Assembly (NCBI GenBank): GCA_905214955.1
Contig: CAJMON010000003.1
Coordinates: forward strand, 14,961 to 78,960
From: an uncultured bacterium
Lineage (GTDB): Bacteria; Bacillota; Clostridia; Lachnospirales; Lachnospiraceae
Length of the DNA stretch: 64,000 nt
Reading direction: 5' to 3'
Shown: positions 51,601 to 58,591 of the stretch, in pieces
Position numbering within the stretch: position 1 is the stretch's first letter
Layout of the letters: every line of letters starts with the position of its first letter
Made by a program: the position numbers and the translations under genes
Notes under the pieces: model-generated
What the model was told of the DNA's origin: nothing
The model's input: only the letters and a program-made list of their open reading frames with translations
The model's database searches: none

Positions 51601-53193
51601 CCGCCGCCTCACCATGATATTTATTCCATTGAGGACCTTGCCCAGCTGATCTATGATCTGAAAAATGCAAATACGGATGCTAGAATTTCTGTAAAACTGG
51701 TATCAGAAGCAGGTGTCGGCACTGTCGCAGCAGGTGTTGCAAAAGCAGGCGCACAGGTGATCCTGATTTCCGGATATGATGGAGGTACTGGAGCAGCACC
51801 GAGAAGTTCCATTCACAATGCCGGACTTCCCTGGGAGCTGGGCCTGGCAGAAACCCATCAGACCCTGCTGATGAACGGTCTGCGCAACAAAGTCCGTATT
51901 GAAACAGATGGAAAATTGATGAGTGGCCGTGATGTCGCTATTGCAGCGATGCTGGGGGCAGAAGAGTTTGGATTTGCTACAGCACCCCTTGTGACCATGG
52001 GCTGTGTGATGATGCGGGTGTGCAACCTGGATACCTGCCCGGTAGGAATTGCCACACAGAATCCGGAGCTTCGCAAACGGTTCCGCGGAAAACCCGAATA
52101 TGTCATCAACTTTATGCGCTTTATTGCAGAGGAGCTTCGGGAATATATGGCAAAACTGGGCGTGCGCACAGTGGATGAACTGGTTGGCCGCAGCGACCTG
52201 CTGAAGAAAAAAGAAGAAACCGAAAGCATCCACGGAGACCGGGTAGATTTAAGCCAGATCTTAAATAACCCGTTCTCAGCAGTGACGCAGAAAGTAACCT
52301 TCGATCCGGTACAAGCATACGACTTTAAATTGGAGAAGACGGCAGATGAACGGGTGCTTTTAAAGACATTGAAGAGTGCACTGCAGTCCGGACAGAAACG
52401 CAGCATTGAAATTGATGTAAAGAATACAGACCGTGCATTTGGTACGATCTTTGGCTCAGAGATTACAAAACGCTACGGAGATACACTGGAGGAAGATACC
52501 TATACTGTAAAATGCAGCGGTGCTGGCGGCCAGAGCTTTGGAGCGTTTATTCCAAAAGGACTGACCCTGGAACTGGTGGGAGACAGCAATGACTATTTCG
52601 GAAAAGGACTTTCCGGAGGAAAATTGATTGTGTATCCGCCAAAGGGAATCAATTATAAACAGGATGAGAACATCATCATCGGAAACGTGGCACTCTACGG
52701 AGCCACCAGCGGAAAAGCTTATATCAATGGAGTGGCAGGAGAACGATTCTGCGTGCGTAACTCCGGTGCATCTGCAGTGGTGGAAGGTGTAGGCGATCAC
52801 GGATGCGAATACATGACCGGCGGCTGCGCAGTCATTCTTGGAAAAACCGGTAAAAACTTTGCAGCAGGAATGAGCGGCGGTGTTGCTTATGTTTTGGATG
52901 AGGACAGCGACCTGTATACAAAGGTCAACAAGTCCATGGTCTCCATTGATCAGATCACCAATAAATATGACGTTTTGGAACTGAAAGAAATGATCAAAGA
53001 CCATGTGGCCTATACCAATTCTGTAAAAGGAAAAGAAATTCTGGAGAATTTCGGAGAATACCTGCCAAAATTCAAAAAGATCATTCCTCATGATTATAAC
53101 AGAATGCTGATGGCCATTGTACAGATGGAAGAGAAGGGCTTAAGCAGCGAACAGGCTCAAATCGAAGCATTCTACGCAAATAAGAGAGGATAG
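48619..53193 (+). CDS. gltB: Glutamate synthase large subunit
   Basis: Glutamine plus 2-oxoglutarate gives two glutamates. The protein is 1524 residues. A short propeptide precedes the Ntn glutaminase nucleophile Cys32 (HDNCGIGAIVN). The FMN-binding synthase domain has the SGEGGES and GAKPGEGGHLP loops. The 3Fe-4S cysteines lie in CVMMRVCNLDTCPVG near residue 1135, and the C-terminal GXGXG beta-helix ends the chain. Starts at 48619 (GAGGA seven bases upstream) and 48640 (AAAGGA) are equally good; the earlier is given. gltD follows after 12 bases. Confidence 0.97.
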   Translation: MKKGKVHMETNVKSPGTENLGLYRPEFEHDNCGIGAIVNIKGIRTHETVENALKIVENLEHRAGKDAEGKTGDGVGIMLQISHKFFSKVCKSLGIFLAKERDYGVGMFFFPQDELKRNQAKKMFEIIVEKEGMEFLGWRQVPTVPQVLGQKALECMPCIMQAFVKKPAETAAGLEFDRKLYIARRVFEQSNDDTYVVSLSSRTIVYKGMFLVKQLRTFFMDLQNPDYESAIAIVHSRFSTNTNPSWKRAHPNRFLVHNGEINTIRGNADKMLAREETMATRYFKGQFQKVLPVVDTSGSDSAMLDNTLEFLVMSGMELPLAVMITIPEPWDKDKTMSQSKRDFYQYYATMMEPWDGPASILFSDGDMVGAVLDRNGLRPSRYYITSDGYLILSSEVGVMDVDPTKIVLKERLHPGKMLLVDTVQGRVIDDDELKERYAKKQPYGEWLDRYLVELKDMKIPNVRVPEYTPEERGKLQKAFGYTYEEYRTAIRNMALNGAEGIAAMGIDTPLAVLSDEYQPLFNYFKQLFAQVTNPPIDAIREEVVTSTTIYVGDAGNLLDETAENCQVIKLDTPILSNTDMLKLKNMNVEGFKAAEVPITYYKNTSLEKAIEHLFVEVDRIYREGANVLILTDRELDEYHVPIPSLLAVSAVHQHLVKTKKRTSIALILESGEPREVHHFATLLGYGASAINPYLALETIRELVDARMLNKDYYAAVEDYIHAVTSGIVKIASKMGISTIQSYQGSQIFEAIGISKDVIDKYFTNTVSRVGGITLEDIAKQTERLHTAAFDPLELDTDLTLNSIGRHKMRSAGEHHRYNPQTIHLLQQSTKKGDYRMFKQYTELVDKEETGYLRSLMDFAYPEKGVPLDEVESVDSIVTRFKTGAMSYGSISQEAHETLAIAMNTLHGKSNSGEGGESLDRLIPGADGLNRCSAIKQVASGRFGVTSRYLVSAKEIQIKMAQGAKPGEGGHLPAGKVYPWIAKTRHSTPGVSLISPPPHHDIYSIEDLAQLIYDLKNANTDARISVKLVSEAGVGTVAAGVAKAGAQVILISGYDGGTGAAPRSSIHNAGLPWELGLAETHQTLLMNGLRNKVRIETDGKLMSGRDVAIAAMLGAEEFGFATAPLVTMGCVMMRVCNLDTCPVGIATQNPELRKRFRGKPEYVINFMRFIAEELREYMAKLGVRTVDELVGRSDLLKKKEETESIHGDRVDLSQILNNPFSAVTQKVTFDPVQAYDFKLEKTADERVLLKTLKSALQSGQKRSIEIDVKNTDRAFGTIFGSEITKRYGDTLEEDTYTVKCSGAGGQSFGAFIPKGLTLELVGDSNDYFGKGLSGGKLIVYPPKGINYKQDENIIIGNVALYGATSGKAYINGVAGERFCVRNSGASAVVEGVGDHGCEYMTGGCAVILGKTGKNFAAGMSGGVAYVLDEDSDLYTKVNKSMVSIDQITNKYDVLELKEMIKDHVAYTNSVKGKEILENFGEYLPKFKKIIPHDYNRMLMAIVQMEEKGLSSEQAQIEAFYANKRG

Positions 53194-53205
53194 GAGGGTA
53201 CAGCA

Positions 53206-54690
53206 GTGGGAAAACCAACAGGATTTATGGAATATGAAAGGCAGATCAGCGAAGCGGTAAGCCCGAAAGAAAGAATCAAAAATTTTAATGAGTTCCACAC
53301 CCCTCTTTCCAGGGAAAAACAGCAGATTCAGGGTGCCAGATGCATGGCGTGCGGCGTTCCGTTCTGCCAGTTTGGACAGATGATCGGCGGGATGGCTTCT
53401 GGCTGCCCATTAAACAATCTGGTTCCGGAGTGGAATGATCTGGTTTATACAGGAAACTGGAAACAGGCATATATGCGTCTGTCAAAGACCAACTGTTTTC
53501 CGGAATTTACTTCCAGAGTATGCCCGGCATTGTGTGAAGCGGCATGTACCTGCAATCTCAATGGAGATCCGGTATCTACCAAGGAAAATGAACGGGCAAT
53601 TATTGAAAATGCATTTGCAAAAGGCCTGGTTGCACCCAGGGTACCAAAAGCGAGAACCGGAAAGAAAGTGGCCGTCGTAGGAAGCGGCCCTTCCGGACTG
53701 GCAGCAGCCATGCAGTTAAATAAACGGGGACATGAAGTAACGGTATTTGAGCGAAATGATCGGATTGGCGGTTTGCTGCGCTACGGCATTCCGAATATGA
53801 AACTGGAAAAATGGGTGATTGATCGCAGAATTGAGCTGCTGAAAGCAGAAGGCATCACATTTGTGACCAATACCGATGTGGGAAATGACCTGAAGGCAGG
53901 AGAACTTTTGAAGAATTTTGACAGAGTGGTTCTCTGTTGTGGCGCATCCAATCCCCGTGACATCAAAGTTCCGGGACGGGAGGCAAAAGGAATTTACTTT
54001 GCAGTGGATTTTCTGAAAGCAACTACCAAGAGCCTGCTGGATTCCGACTTTGAAGATAAAAAATTTATTCCTGCAAAAGGAAAGAAAGTCATGGTTATCG
54101 GCGGCGGTGATACTGGAAACGACTGTGTAGGAACCTCCATCCGTTTAGGAGCAGCTTCTGTTCTGCAGCTGGAAATGATGCCCAAGCTTCCGGATACCAG
54201 AGGAGAGAACAATCCATGGCCGGAATGGCCAAGAGTCTGCAAAACAGATTATGGCCAGGAAGAAGCCATTGCAGTGTTTGGACACGATCCCAGAGTCTAC
54301 CAGACGACGGTTAAAGAATTCAAAGCCAACAAAAAAGGCGAAGTATGTCAGGCGGTCCTTGTAAAACTGGAAGGAAAAAAGGATGAAAAGACTGGACGTA
54401 TGATGATGGTGCCGGTAGAAGGCAGTGAGGAAACAGTAGATGTAGATCTGGTACTGATTGCAGCAGGGTTCTTAGGTTCCCAGAAATATGTGACGGATGC
54501 TTTTAAGGTAGAACTGGATGGCAGAACCAATGTCAAGACAGAGACAGGAAGATTTCAGACATCTGTGCCCAATGTCTTTACGGCAGGAGATATGCACAGA
54601 GGCCAGTCTTTGGTGGTATGGGCAATCCGGGAAGGACGGGAAGCTGCGAAAGCAGTGGATGAGTCTTTGATGGGATATACGAATCTGTAA
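53206..54690 (+). CDS. gltD: Glutamate synthase small subunit
   Basis: A 494-residue NADPH/FAD and iron-sulfur subunit that passes electrons to GltB. The N-terminal cysteines (RCMACGVPFCQ, CPLNNLVPEW, CPALCEAACTC) bind 4Fe-4S clusters. The FAD site is VAVVGSGPSGLAAA and the NADPH site VMVIGGGDTGNDC. GTG 53206 is the start, with AGGAGGG upstream. The gene is followed directly by a partial copy of the dispersed repeat. Confidence 0.97.
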   Translation: MGKPTGFMEYERQISEAVSPKERIKNFNEFHTPLSREKQQIQGARCMACGVPFCQFGQMIGGMASGCPLNNLVPEWNDLVYTGNWKQAYMRLSKTNCFPEFTSRVCPALCEAACTCNLNGDPVSTKENERAIIENAFAKGLVAPRVPKARTGKKVAVVGSGPSGLAAAMQLNKRGHEVTVFERNDRIGGLLRYGIPNMKLEKWVIDRRIELLKAEGITFVTNTDVGNDLKAGELLKNFDRVVLCCGASNPRDIKVPGREAKGIYFAVDFLKATTKSLLDSDFEDKKFIPAKGKKVMVIGGGDTGNDCVGTSIRLGAASVLQLEMMPKLPDTRGENNPWPEWPRVCKTDYGQEEAIAVFGHDPRVYQTTVKEFKANKKGEVCQAVLVKLEGKKDEKTGRMMMVPVEGSEETVDVDLVLIAAGFLGSQKYVTDAFKVELDGRTNVKTETGRFQTSVPNVFTAGDMHRGQSLVVWAIREGREAAKAVDESLMGYTNL

Positions 54691-54701
54691 ATGAAAATAA
54701 C

Positions 54702-54770
54702 GGGGTCAAAAGCCGGAAACTACGATGTGCCTGCACAGAAGTGGTTTATGGCTTTCTGACCCGCCCCGCT
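54702..54770 (+). repeat. Dispersed structured repeat, copy C (head hairpin only)
   Basis: GGGGTCAAAAGCC pairs with GGCTTTCTGACCCGCCCC, holding the mini-hairpin TGTG-CCTG-CACA and AGTGGTTTATGG. Only the head part of copies A and B is present. It lies between convergent gltD and the ArsR gene. Read from the minus strand the stem is followed by TTATTTTCATTT, so it may serve as the ArsR terminator. Confidence 0.75.
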
Positions 54771-54785
54771 TTAGAGCGAAATTTT

Positions 54786-55157
54786 TTAATGGGAAGATTC
54801 TTCCAGATGTTCCATGCCAAGACTTAAAATGCTGCGGACATGTTCATCTTCCAGAGAATAAAAGATGGTTTTCCCTTCCCGGCGGAATTTTACCAGGCGG
54901 CTCTGCTTCAGAATACGGAGCTGGTGGGAAATTGCACTCTGGGTCATGTTCAGAAGCTGTGCAATATCGCAGACGCACATTTCACATTCCAGAAGAACAT
55001 ACAGAATCTTAACCCTGGTAGAATCACCGAAAATTTTAAAAAGTTCAGCTAGATCATAGAGGTCATCCTCATCCGGCATCAGTGTTTCTGCTTTGTGGAT
55101 CAGATCGGGATGAGCATGGATATATTCACATTTTGGAGCAATATCATCAAACTGCAT
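54786..55157 (-). CDS. ArsR/SmtB family metal-responsive repressor, CadC-like
   Basis: A 123-residue winged-helix repressor. The alpha3 metal motif is CEMCVCDIAQLL, followed by the recognition helix TQSAISHQLRILKQ. An extra N-terminal Cys (PKCEYIHAH) fits the CadC-type N-terminal site and SLEDEHVRSILSLGMEH fits an alpha5 site. Metal release is expected to derepress target genes; Cd, Pb or Zn are likely. ATG 55157 has GCGAGG upstream. No metal exporter gene is adjacent, so the target is unknown; the P-type ATPase of the window is 16 kb away. Confidence 0.88.
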   Translation of the reverse strand: MQFDDIAPKCEYIHAHPDLIHKAETLMPDEDDLYDLAELFKIFGDSTRVKILYVLLECEMCVCDIAQLLNMTQSAISHQLRILKQSRLVKFRREGKTIFYSLEDEHVRSILSLGMEHLEESSH

Positions 55158-55207
55158 TAAGGGGTACCTCGCTTTCCTGAAAATCAACGATACCAAATTC
55201 AATCCTC

Positions 55208-55236
55208 ATTATAATAGAAGCAGAAAAAAAAGTAAA
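55208..55236 (-). promoter_or_regulatory. Promoter of the ArsR-family gene
   Basis: Minus strand TTTACT, 17 bases, TATAAT. No clear 12-2-12 inverted operator was found around it. Confidence 0.65.
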
Positions 55237-55346
55237 GACAGGCTAACCAATATTTCCGGGATATGAAAAAACATTTACCGGAGAAAAAAGATGTGATAGG
55301 ATGGAAACAGGGTTTAAAAAGTGTCAGAGAAAGGGGAAGACGAAGT

Positions 55347-56330
55347 ATGAAAATTGCAGATATGCACTGCGATACCATTATGCGTCTGTATGAAGAGAGA
55401 AAAGGAGAATATCTTCGGGAAAATACCATCCATGTGGATTTGGCCAAAATGAAGTCAGCAGATTATCTGCTGCAGAATTTTGCAATTTTTGTCTGTATGG
55501 ACCGGACAGAAAATCCTTTTGAGACGGCGATGCAGGGAATTGACTTCTATTATCAGGAGTTAGAGAAAAATCAGGATCTCATTGCACCGGCCATAAATTA
55601 TCAGGAAATTTTAAAAAATCAGGCAGATGGGAAGATGAGCGCCGTGCTGACCATTGAGGAAGGCGGCGTGCTGAAAGGCCACTTGGAATATCTGAGAGAC
55701 TTTTACCGTCTGGGAGTCCGGATGATGACGCTTACCTGGAACTACGAAAATGAAATCGGATTTCCCAACCTTCAGTGGGCAGACGAAAAAAGAACGGTAC
55801 CACTTATGGAAAAGAGAAGCAAAAAAGGTCTTACAGAGTTTGGCATTCAGGTTGTGGAAGAAATGGAGCGAATCGGCATGATTCCGGATGTTTCACACCT
55901 GTCGGACGGCGGATTCTGGGACGTGGCAGAGCATACGAAAAAGCCATTTGCATCCAGCCATTCCAACGCAGCAGCGGTCAGCAATGTATGCCGGAACCTG
56001 ACGGATGAAATGATCCGCTGTCTGGGAGACCGGGGTGGTATCACGGGTCTGAATCTGGCAGCAGAGTTCTTAAAATATCCGGTTGTGGATGATGTGCAGG
56101 AGCTTATCGAGGCCATGGCAGAACATGTCTGGCATATTGTCCAAATTGGCGGAGTGGAGGTATGTGGTCTTGGAAGTGATTTGGACGGCATTGACACCAA
56201 TCCTGCCATTCCAGATGCGTCCTACATGCCAAGAATTGTGGAAGCTTTGAAAAAGAAAGGACTTCATGAAAGTGAAATTGAAAAGATTTTTTTCAAAAAT
56301 GTCCTGAGAATTTATAAAGAGTGGTTTTAA
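55347..56330 (+). CDS. Membrane dipeptidase family (M19) peptidase
   Basis: A 327-residue zinc dipeptidase of the renal dipeptidase family. The metal ligands are visible: His and Asp in ADMHCDTIMRL, Glu in VLTIEEGG, His in DVSHLSDGGFWD and His in FASSHSNAAAV. The conserved CGLGSDLDGID is present near residue 275. There is no signal peptide, so it is cytoplasmic. ATG 55347 has a modest AGACGAAG site; the open frame from 55263 is in the same frame without a ribosome site. Confidence 0.92.
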   Translation: MKIADMHCDTIMRLYEERKGEYLRENTIHVDLAKMKSADYLLQNFAIFVCMDRTENPFETAMQGIDFYYQELEKNQDLIAPAINYQEILKNQADGKMSAVLTIEEGGVLKGHLEYLRDFYRLGVRMMTLTWNYENEIGFPNLQWADEKRTVPLMEKRSKKGLTEFGIQVVEEMERIGMIPDVSHLSDGGFWDVAEHTKKPFASSHSNAAAVSNVCRNLTDEMIRCLGDRGGITGLNLAAEFLKYPVVDDVQELIEAMAEHVWHIVQIGGVEVCGLGSDLDGIDTNPAIPDASYMPRIVEALKKKGLHESEIEKIFFKNVLRIYKEWF

Positions 56331-56335
56331 AGAAG

Positions 56336-56382
56336 CGGTGTTTTGGCGGTTCCGTAAGTTTAAAAGAGCCGCCAAAATACCG
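56336..56382. repeat. 14-bp inverted repeat after the dipeptidase gene
   Basis: CGGTGTTTTGGCGG pairs with CCGCCAAAATACCG (one G-U). No U-run follows on either strand, so it is not a plain intrinsic terminator. Confidence 0.6.
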
Positions 56383-56473
56383 AATCACAAAGCCAGGAGG
56401 CAGAGGAAAAGCAGGCAGGAAAGGGCAGAAACAAAAAATGAAAAATACAGAAACAAAAAAATGAAAAAAACAG

Positions 56474-56502
56474 TTGACAGATAAAAAAAGCTGTGGTAAG
56501 AT
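56474..56502 (+). promoter_or_regulatory. Promoter of tRNA-Gly
   Basis: TTGACA (56474-56479), 17 bases, TAAGAT (56497-56502). Confidence 0.85.
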
Positions 56503-56542
56503 AATCAACGTTGAAGCGGTAAACAAAATAAATACGAAACAT

Positions 56543-56613
56543 GCGGGTGTAGTTCAATGGTAGAACACCAGCCTTCCAAGCTGGATACGTGGGTTCGATT
56601 CCCATCACCCGCT
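56543..56613 (+). tRNA. tRNA-Gly (TCC)
   Basis: A 71-base cloverleaf: acceptor GCGGGTG/CACCCGC, anticodon loop CTTCCAA, T-arm GTGGGTTCGATTCCCAT. It stands alone under its own promoter. Confidence 0.97.
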
Positions 56614-56630
56614 CTTTTTTATTGCATGGA

Positions 56631-56667
56631 GAGAAATTATGAACATGATTCATAGTTTCTCTTTTTT
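56631..56667 (+). terminator. Terminator of tRNA-Gly
   Basis: GAGAAATTATGAA-CATGA-TTCATAGTTTCTC followed by TTTTTT. Confidence 0.93.
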
Positions 56668-56693
56668 AATTGCCAAGTATATCAAAGTTTTTC

Positions 56694-56722
56694 TTCTTTC
56701 AGATGCGGATGAATGATATAAT
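56694..56722 (+). promoter_or_regulatory. Candidate promoter of the DUF3786-sbcDC operon
   Basis: TTCTTT (56694-56699), 17 bases, TATAAT (56717-56722). Confidence 0.5.
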
Positions 56723-56788
56723 AAATGGAACATGAAGCTGCGGGCCGAGAATATCCATTTTATATGAGGAGGAATAACAGAAACGTTT

Positions 56789-57424
56789 ATGATAGAGAAA
56801 ACAGATCATTATGAGGAAGTGCTGGAAGTCTGGAGAAAACGGTCGAGAGAGTGGGACTGGGAAAAGCGTTTTAAAGAGCTTGGGCTTTCAGGGTATACCA
56901 AAGAAAAAATAGTGCTGGACTATTATGGAACGCCTTGCCAGTGGGACCCGCAGACAGGACGCCTTTTTGAGGAAGGTGCTCCGGAAAGGAAAATGACTTT
57001 TTCTGAACAGATGAACATTTATAACCTGATATGCAGAGAAGAACCACATCCCAAGCTTTCTGGAAGGTGGATTCCTCTTCGGGAGGTAAAACGGGCCTAT
57101 CCTTTTGCACCGGCATTTCAGGCGGCAACCCTGATTCCTTTTGCGAAATTTTTTGACAGAAAGATAGAATATTTAAAAGCTGCAGGACAGGCCCTGGGCT
57201 TTCGAAACATCAAAGAGTCAGAAGCAGGCCTGGAAGCGCAGGTGTTTTCCTGTCTGCCCATTCGATTTCTGTTCTGGGACGGGGATGACGAATTTCCGGC
57301 TCAGGCAAACATTTTATTTGATGCCAATGTGACAGAATTTCTCCACGAAGAGTCTGTAGTGATGATCGGACAGGACGGAGCGGAGAAGCTTATAAAAAAA
57401 GCAGAAGAACGGATGAAGGGATGA
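56789..57424 (+). CDS. DUF3786 domain protein
   Basis: A 211-residue protein of unknown function. The segments YYGTPCQWDPQTGRLF, the Tyr-Leu pattern after MNIYNLI, and FLFWDGDDEFPAQANILFD are the DUF3786 signature. Relatives in other anaerobes occur near corrinoid or acetyl-CoA pathway genes; nothing of that kind adjoins it here. ATG 56789 lies 16 bases after GAGGAGG, an unusually long gap, and no nearer in-frame start keeps the conserved N-terminus. sbcD follows after nine bases. Confidence 0.82.
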   Translation: MIEKTDHYEEVLEVWRKRSREWDWEKRFKELGLSGYTKEKIVLDYYGTPCQWDPQTGRLFEEGAPERKMTFSEQMNIYNLICREEPHPKLSGRWIPLREVKRAYPFAPAFQAATLIPFAKFFDRKIEYLKAAGQALGFRNIKESEAGLEAQVFSCLPIRFLFWDGDDEFPAQANILFDANVTEFLHEESVVMIGQDGAEKLIKKAEERMKG

Positions 57425-57433
57425 GAGCAGAGC

Positions 57434-58591
57434 ATGAGAATTTTTCATATTTCAGATCTTCATATTGGAAAAATGCTGTACCGCTATTCTCTGGCAGAAA
57501 GCCAGGAACAGGTGGTTGACCAGATTGTGGAGAAAATGGAAATCCATCGTCCGGATGTGCTGGTGATTGCAGGGGATATTTTTGACAAGAGCATACCTTC
57601 TGGAGAAGCCTATGGCGTGCTGGACCATTTTTTAAACAGACTGGGAAGCCTGGAACCGGCTATTCCGGTGCTGATGATTGCAGGAAACCATGACAGCGCC
57701 CAGAGACTGTCTTTTGCCAGCGAATTTCTTGAAAAACACAAAATTTATATTTCCACCATGCCACCCCAGACGCCAGAAAAATTTCTGAAAAAGATAACTC
57801 TGAAGGATGCATATGGTGTCGTTCATTTTTACCTGCTTCCTTTTTTGAAGCCCGGGTATGTGAGAAATCTTTTCCCAGAGGGGACAGTGACTGACTATAC
57901 CAGCGTAGTGAAAGCCGTGCTGGACAGAGAGCAGATCGACTGGAACGAAAGAAATGTGCTGATCTCTCATCAGTTTTATCAGGGAAGTTCCAAAGTGGAA
58001 ATCTGTGACTCCGAACAGACCGTACTGAACGTCGGGGGATTGGACAAAGTGGAAGCTTCTGTGCTGGAGCCGTTTGATTATGCAGCCCTTGGGCATCTTC
58101 ACGGAGCGCAGAAAGTACAGTATGAACATGTCCGATACAGCGGAACGCCACTGAAATATTCGGTGAGCGAGGAGAAGCATCACAAAGGAATTACTTTGGT
58201 GGAGCTAAAAGAGAAAGGTGAGCCTCCGCAGATTCAGCAGATCCCCCTGATGGCAGACAAAGACGTGCGCGCTATCCGGGGAACGCTTCAGGAAGTGCTG
58301 GACATGGCAGGAGAAACTGTGTGCCATGATTATGTAAGCGTCACTCTGACTGATGAAATCGATCCGCTGCATCCCAAAGAGCGGCTGGAGGAACGGTATG
58401 ATGCGCTTTTGGAAGTCCGGATTGACAATGCAAGAACCAGGGCGCGCTTGGAGGGGGAAATGGAGACCAGAGAAAGCTGGACACCGGATGAAGCATTCCG
58501 GCATTTTTATCAGGAAATGAACCAGTGTCCCATATCGGAGCAGGAAGAAGCAATTATGAAAGAAATTTTTGAAAAGGCGGAAGAACGATGA
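57434..58591 (+). CDS. sbcD: Exonuclease subunit SbcD
   Basis: Mre11-like nuclease, 385 residues, that acts with SbcC on double-strand ends and hairpins. The metallophosphoesterase motifs are complete: ISDLHIGK, GDIFDK, AGNHDS, SHQF and LGHLHGAQ. The C-terminal capping domain follows. It overlaps sbcC by four bases. The ribosome site is weak, so translation may be coupled to DUF3786. Confidence 0.97.
   Translation: MRIFHISDLHIGKMLYRYSLAESQEQVVDQIVEKMEIHRPDVLVIAGDIFDKSIPSGEAYGVLDHFLNRLGSLEPAIPVLMIAGNHDSAQRLSFASEFLEKHKIYISTMPPQTPEKFLKKITLKDAYGVVHFYLLPFLKPGYVRNLFPEGTVTDYTSVVKAVLDREQIDWNERNVLISHQFYQGSSKVEICDSEQTVLNVGGLDKVEASVLEPFDYAALGHLHGAQKVQYEHVRYSGTPLKYSVSEEKHHKGITLVELKEKGEPPQIQQIPLMADKDVRAIRGTLQEVLDMAGETVCHDYVSVTLTDEIDPLHPKERLEERYDALLEVRIDNARTRARLEGEMETRESWTPDEAFRHFYQEMNQCPISEQEEAIMKEIFEKAEER

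Noticed and set aside
51703..52406. Long antisense frames opposite gltB
   Set aside because: Cys/His/Phe-rich shadow proteins with no ribosome site; gltB on the plus strand is unmistakable.
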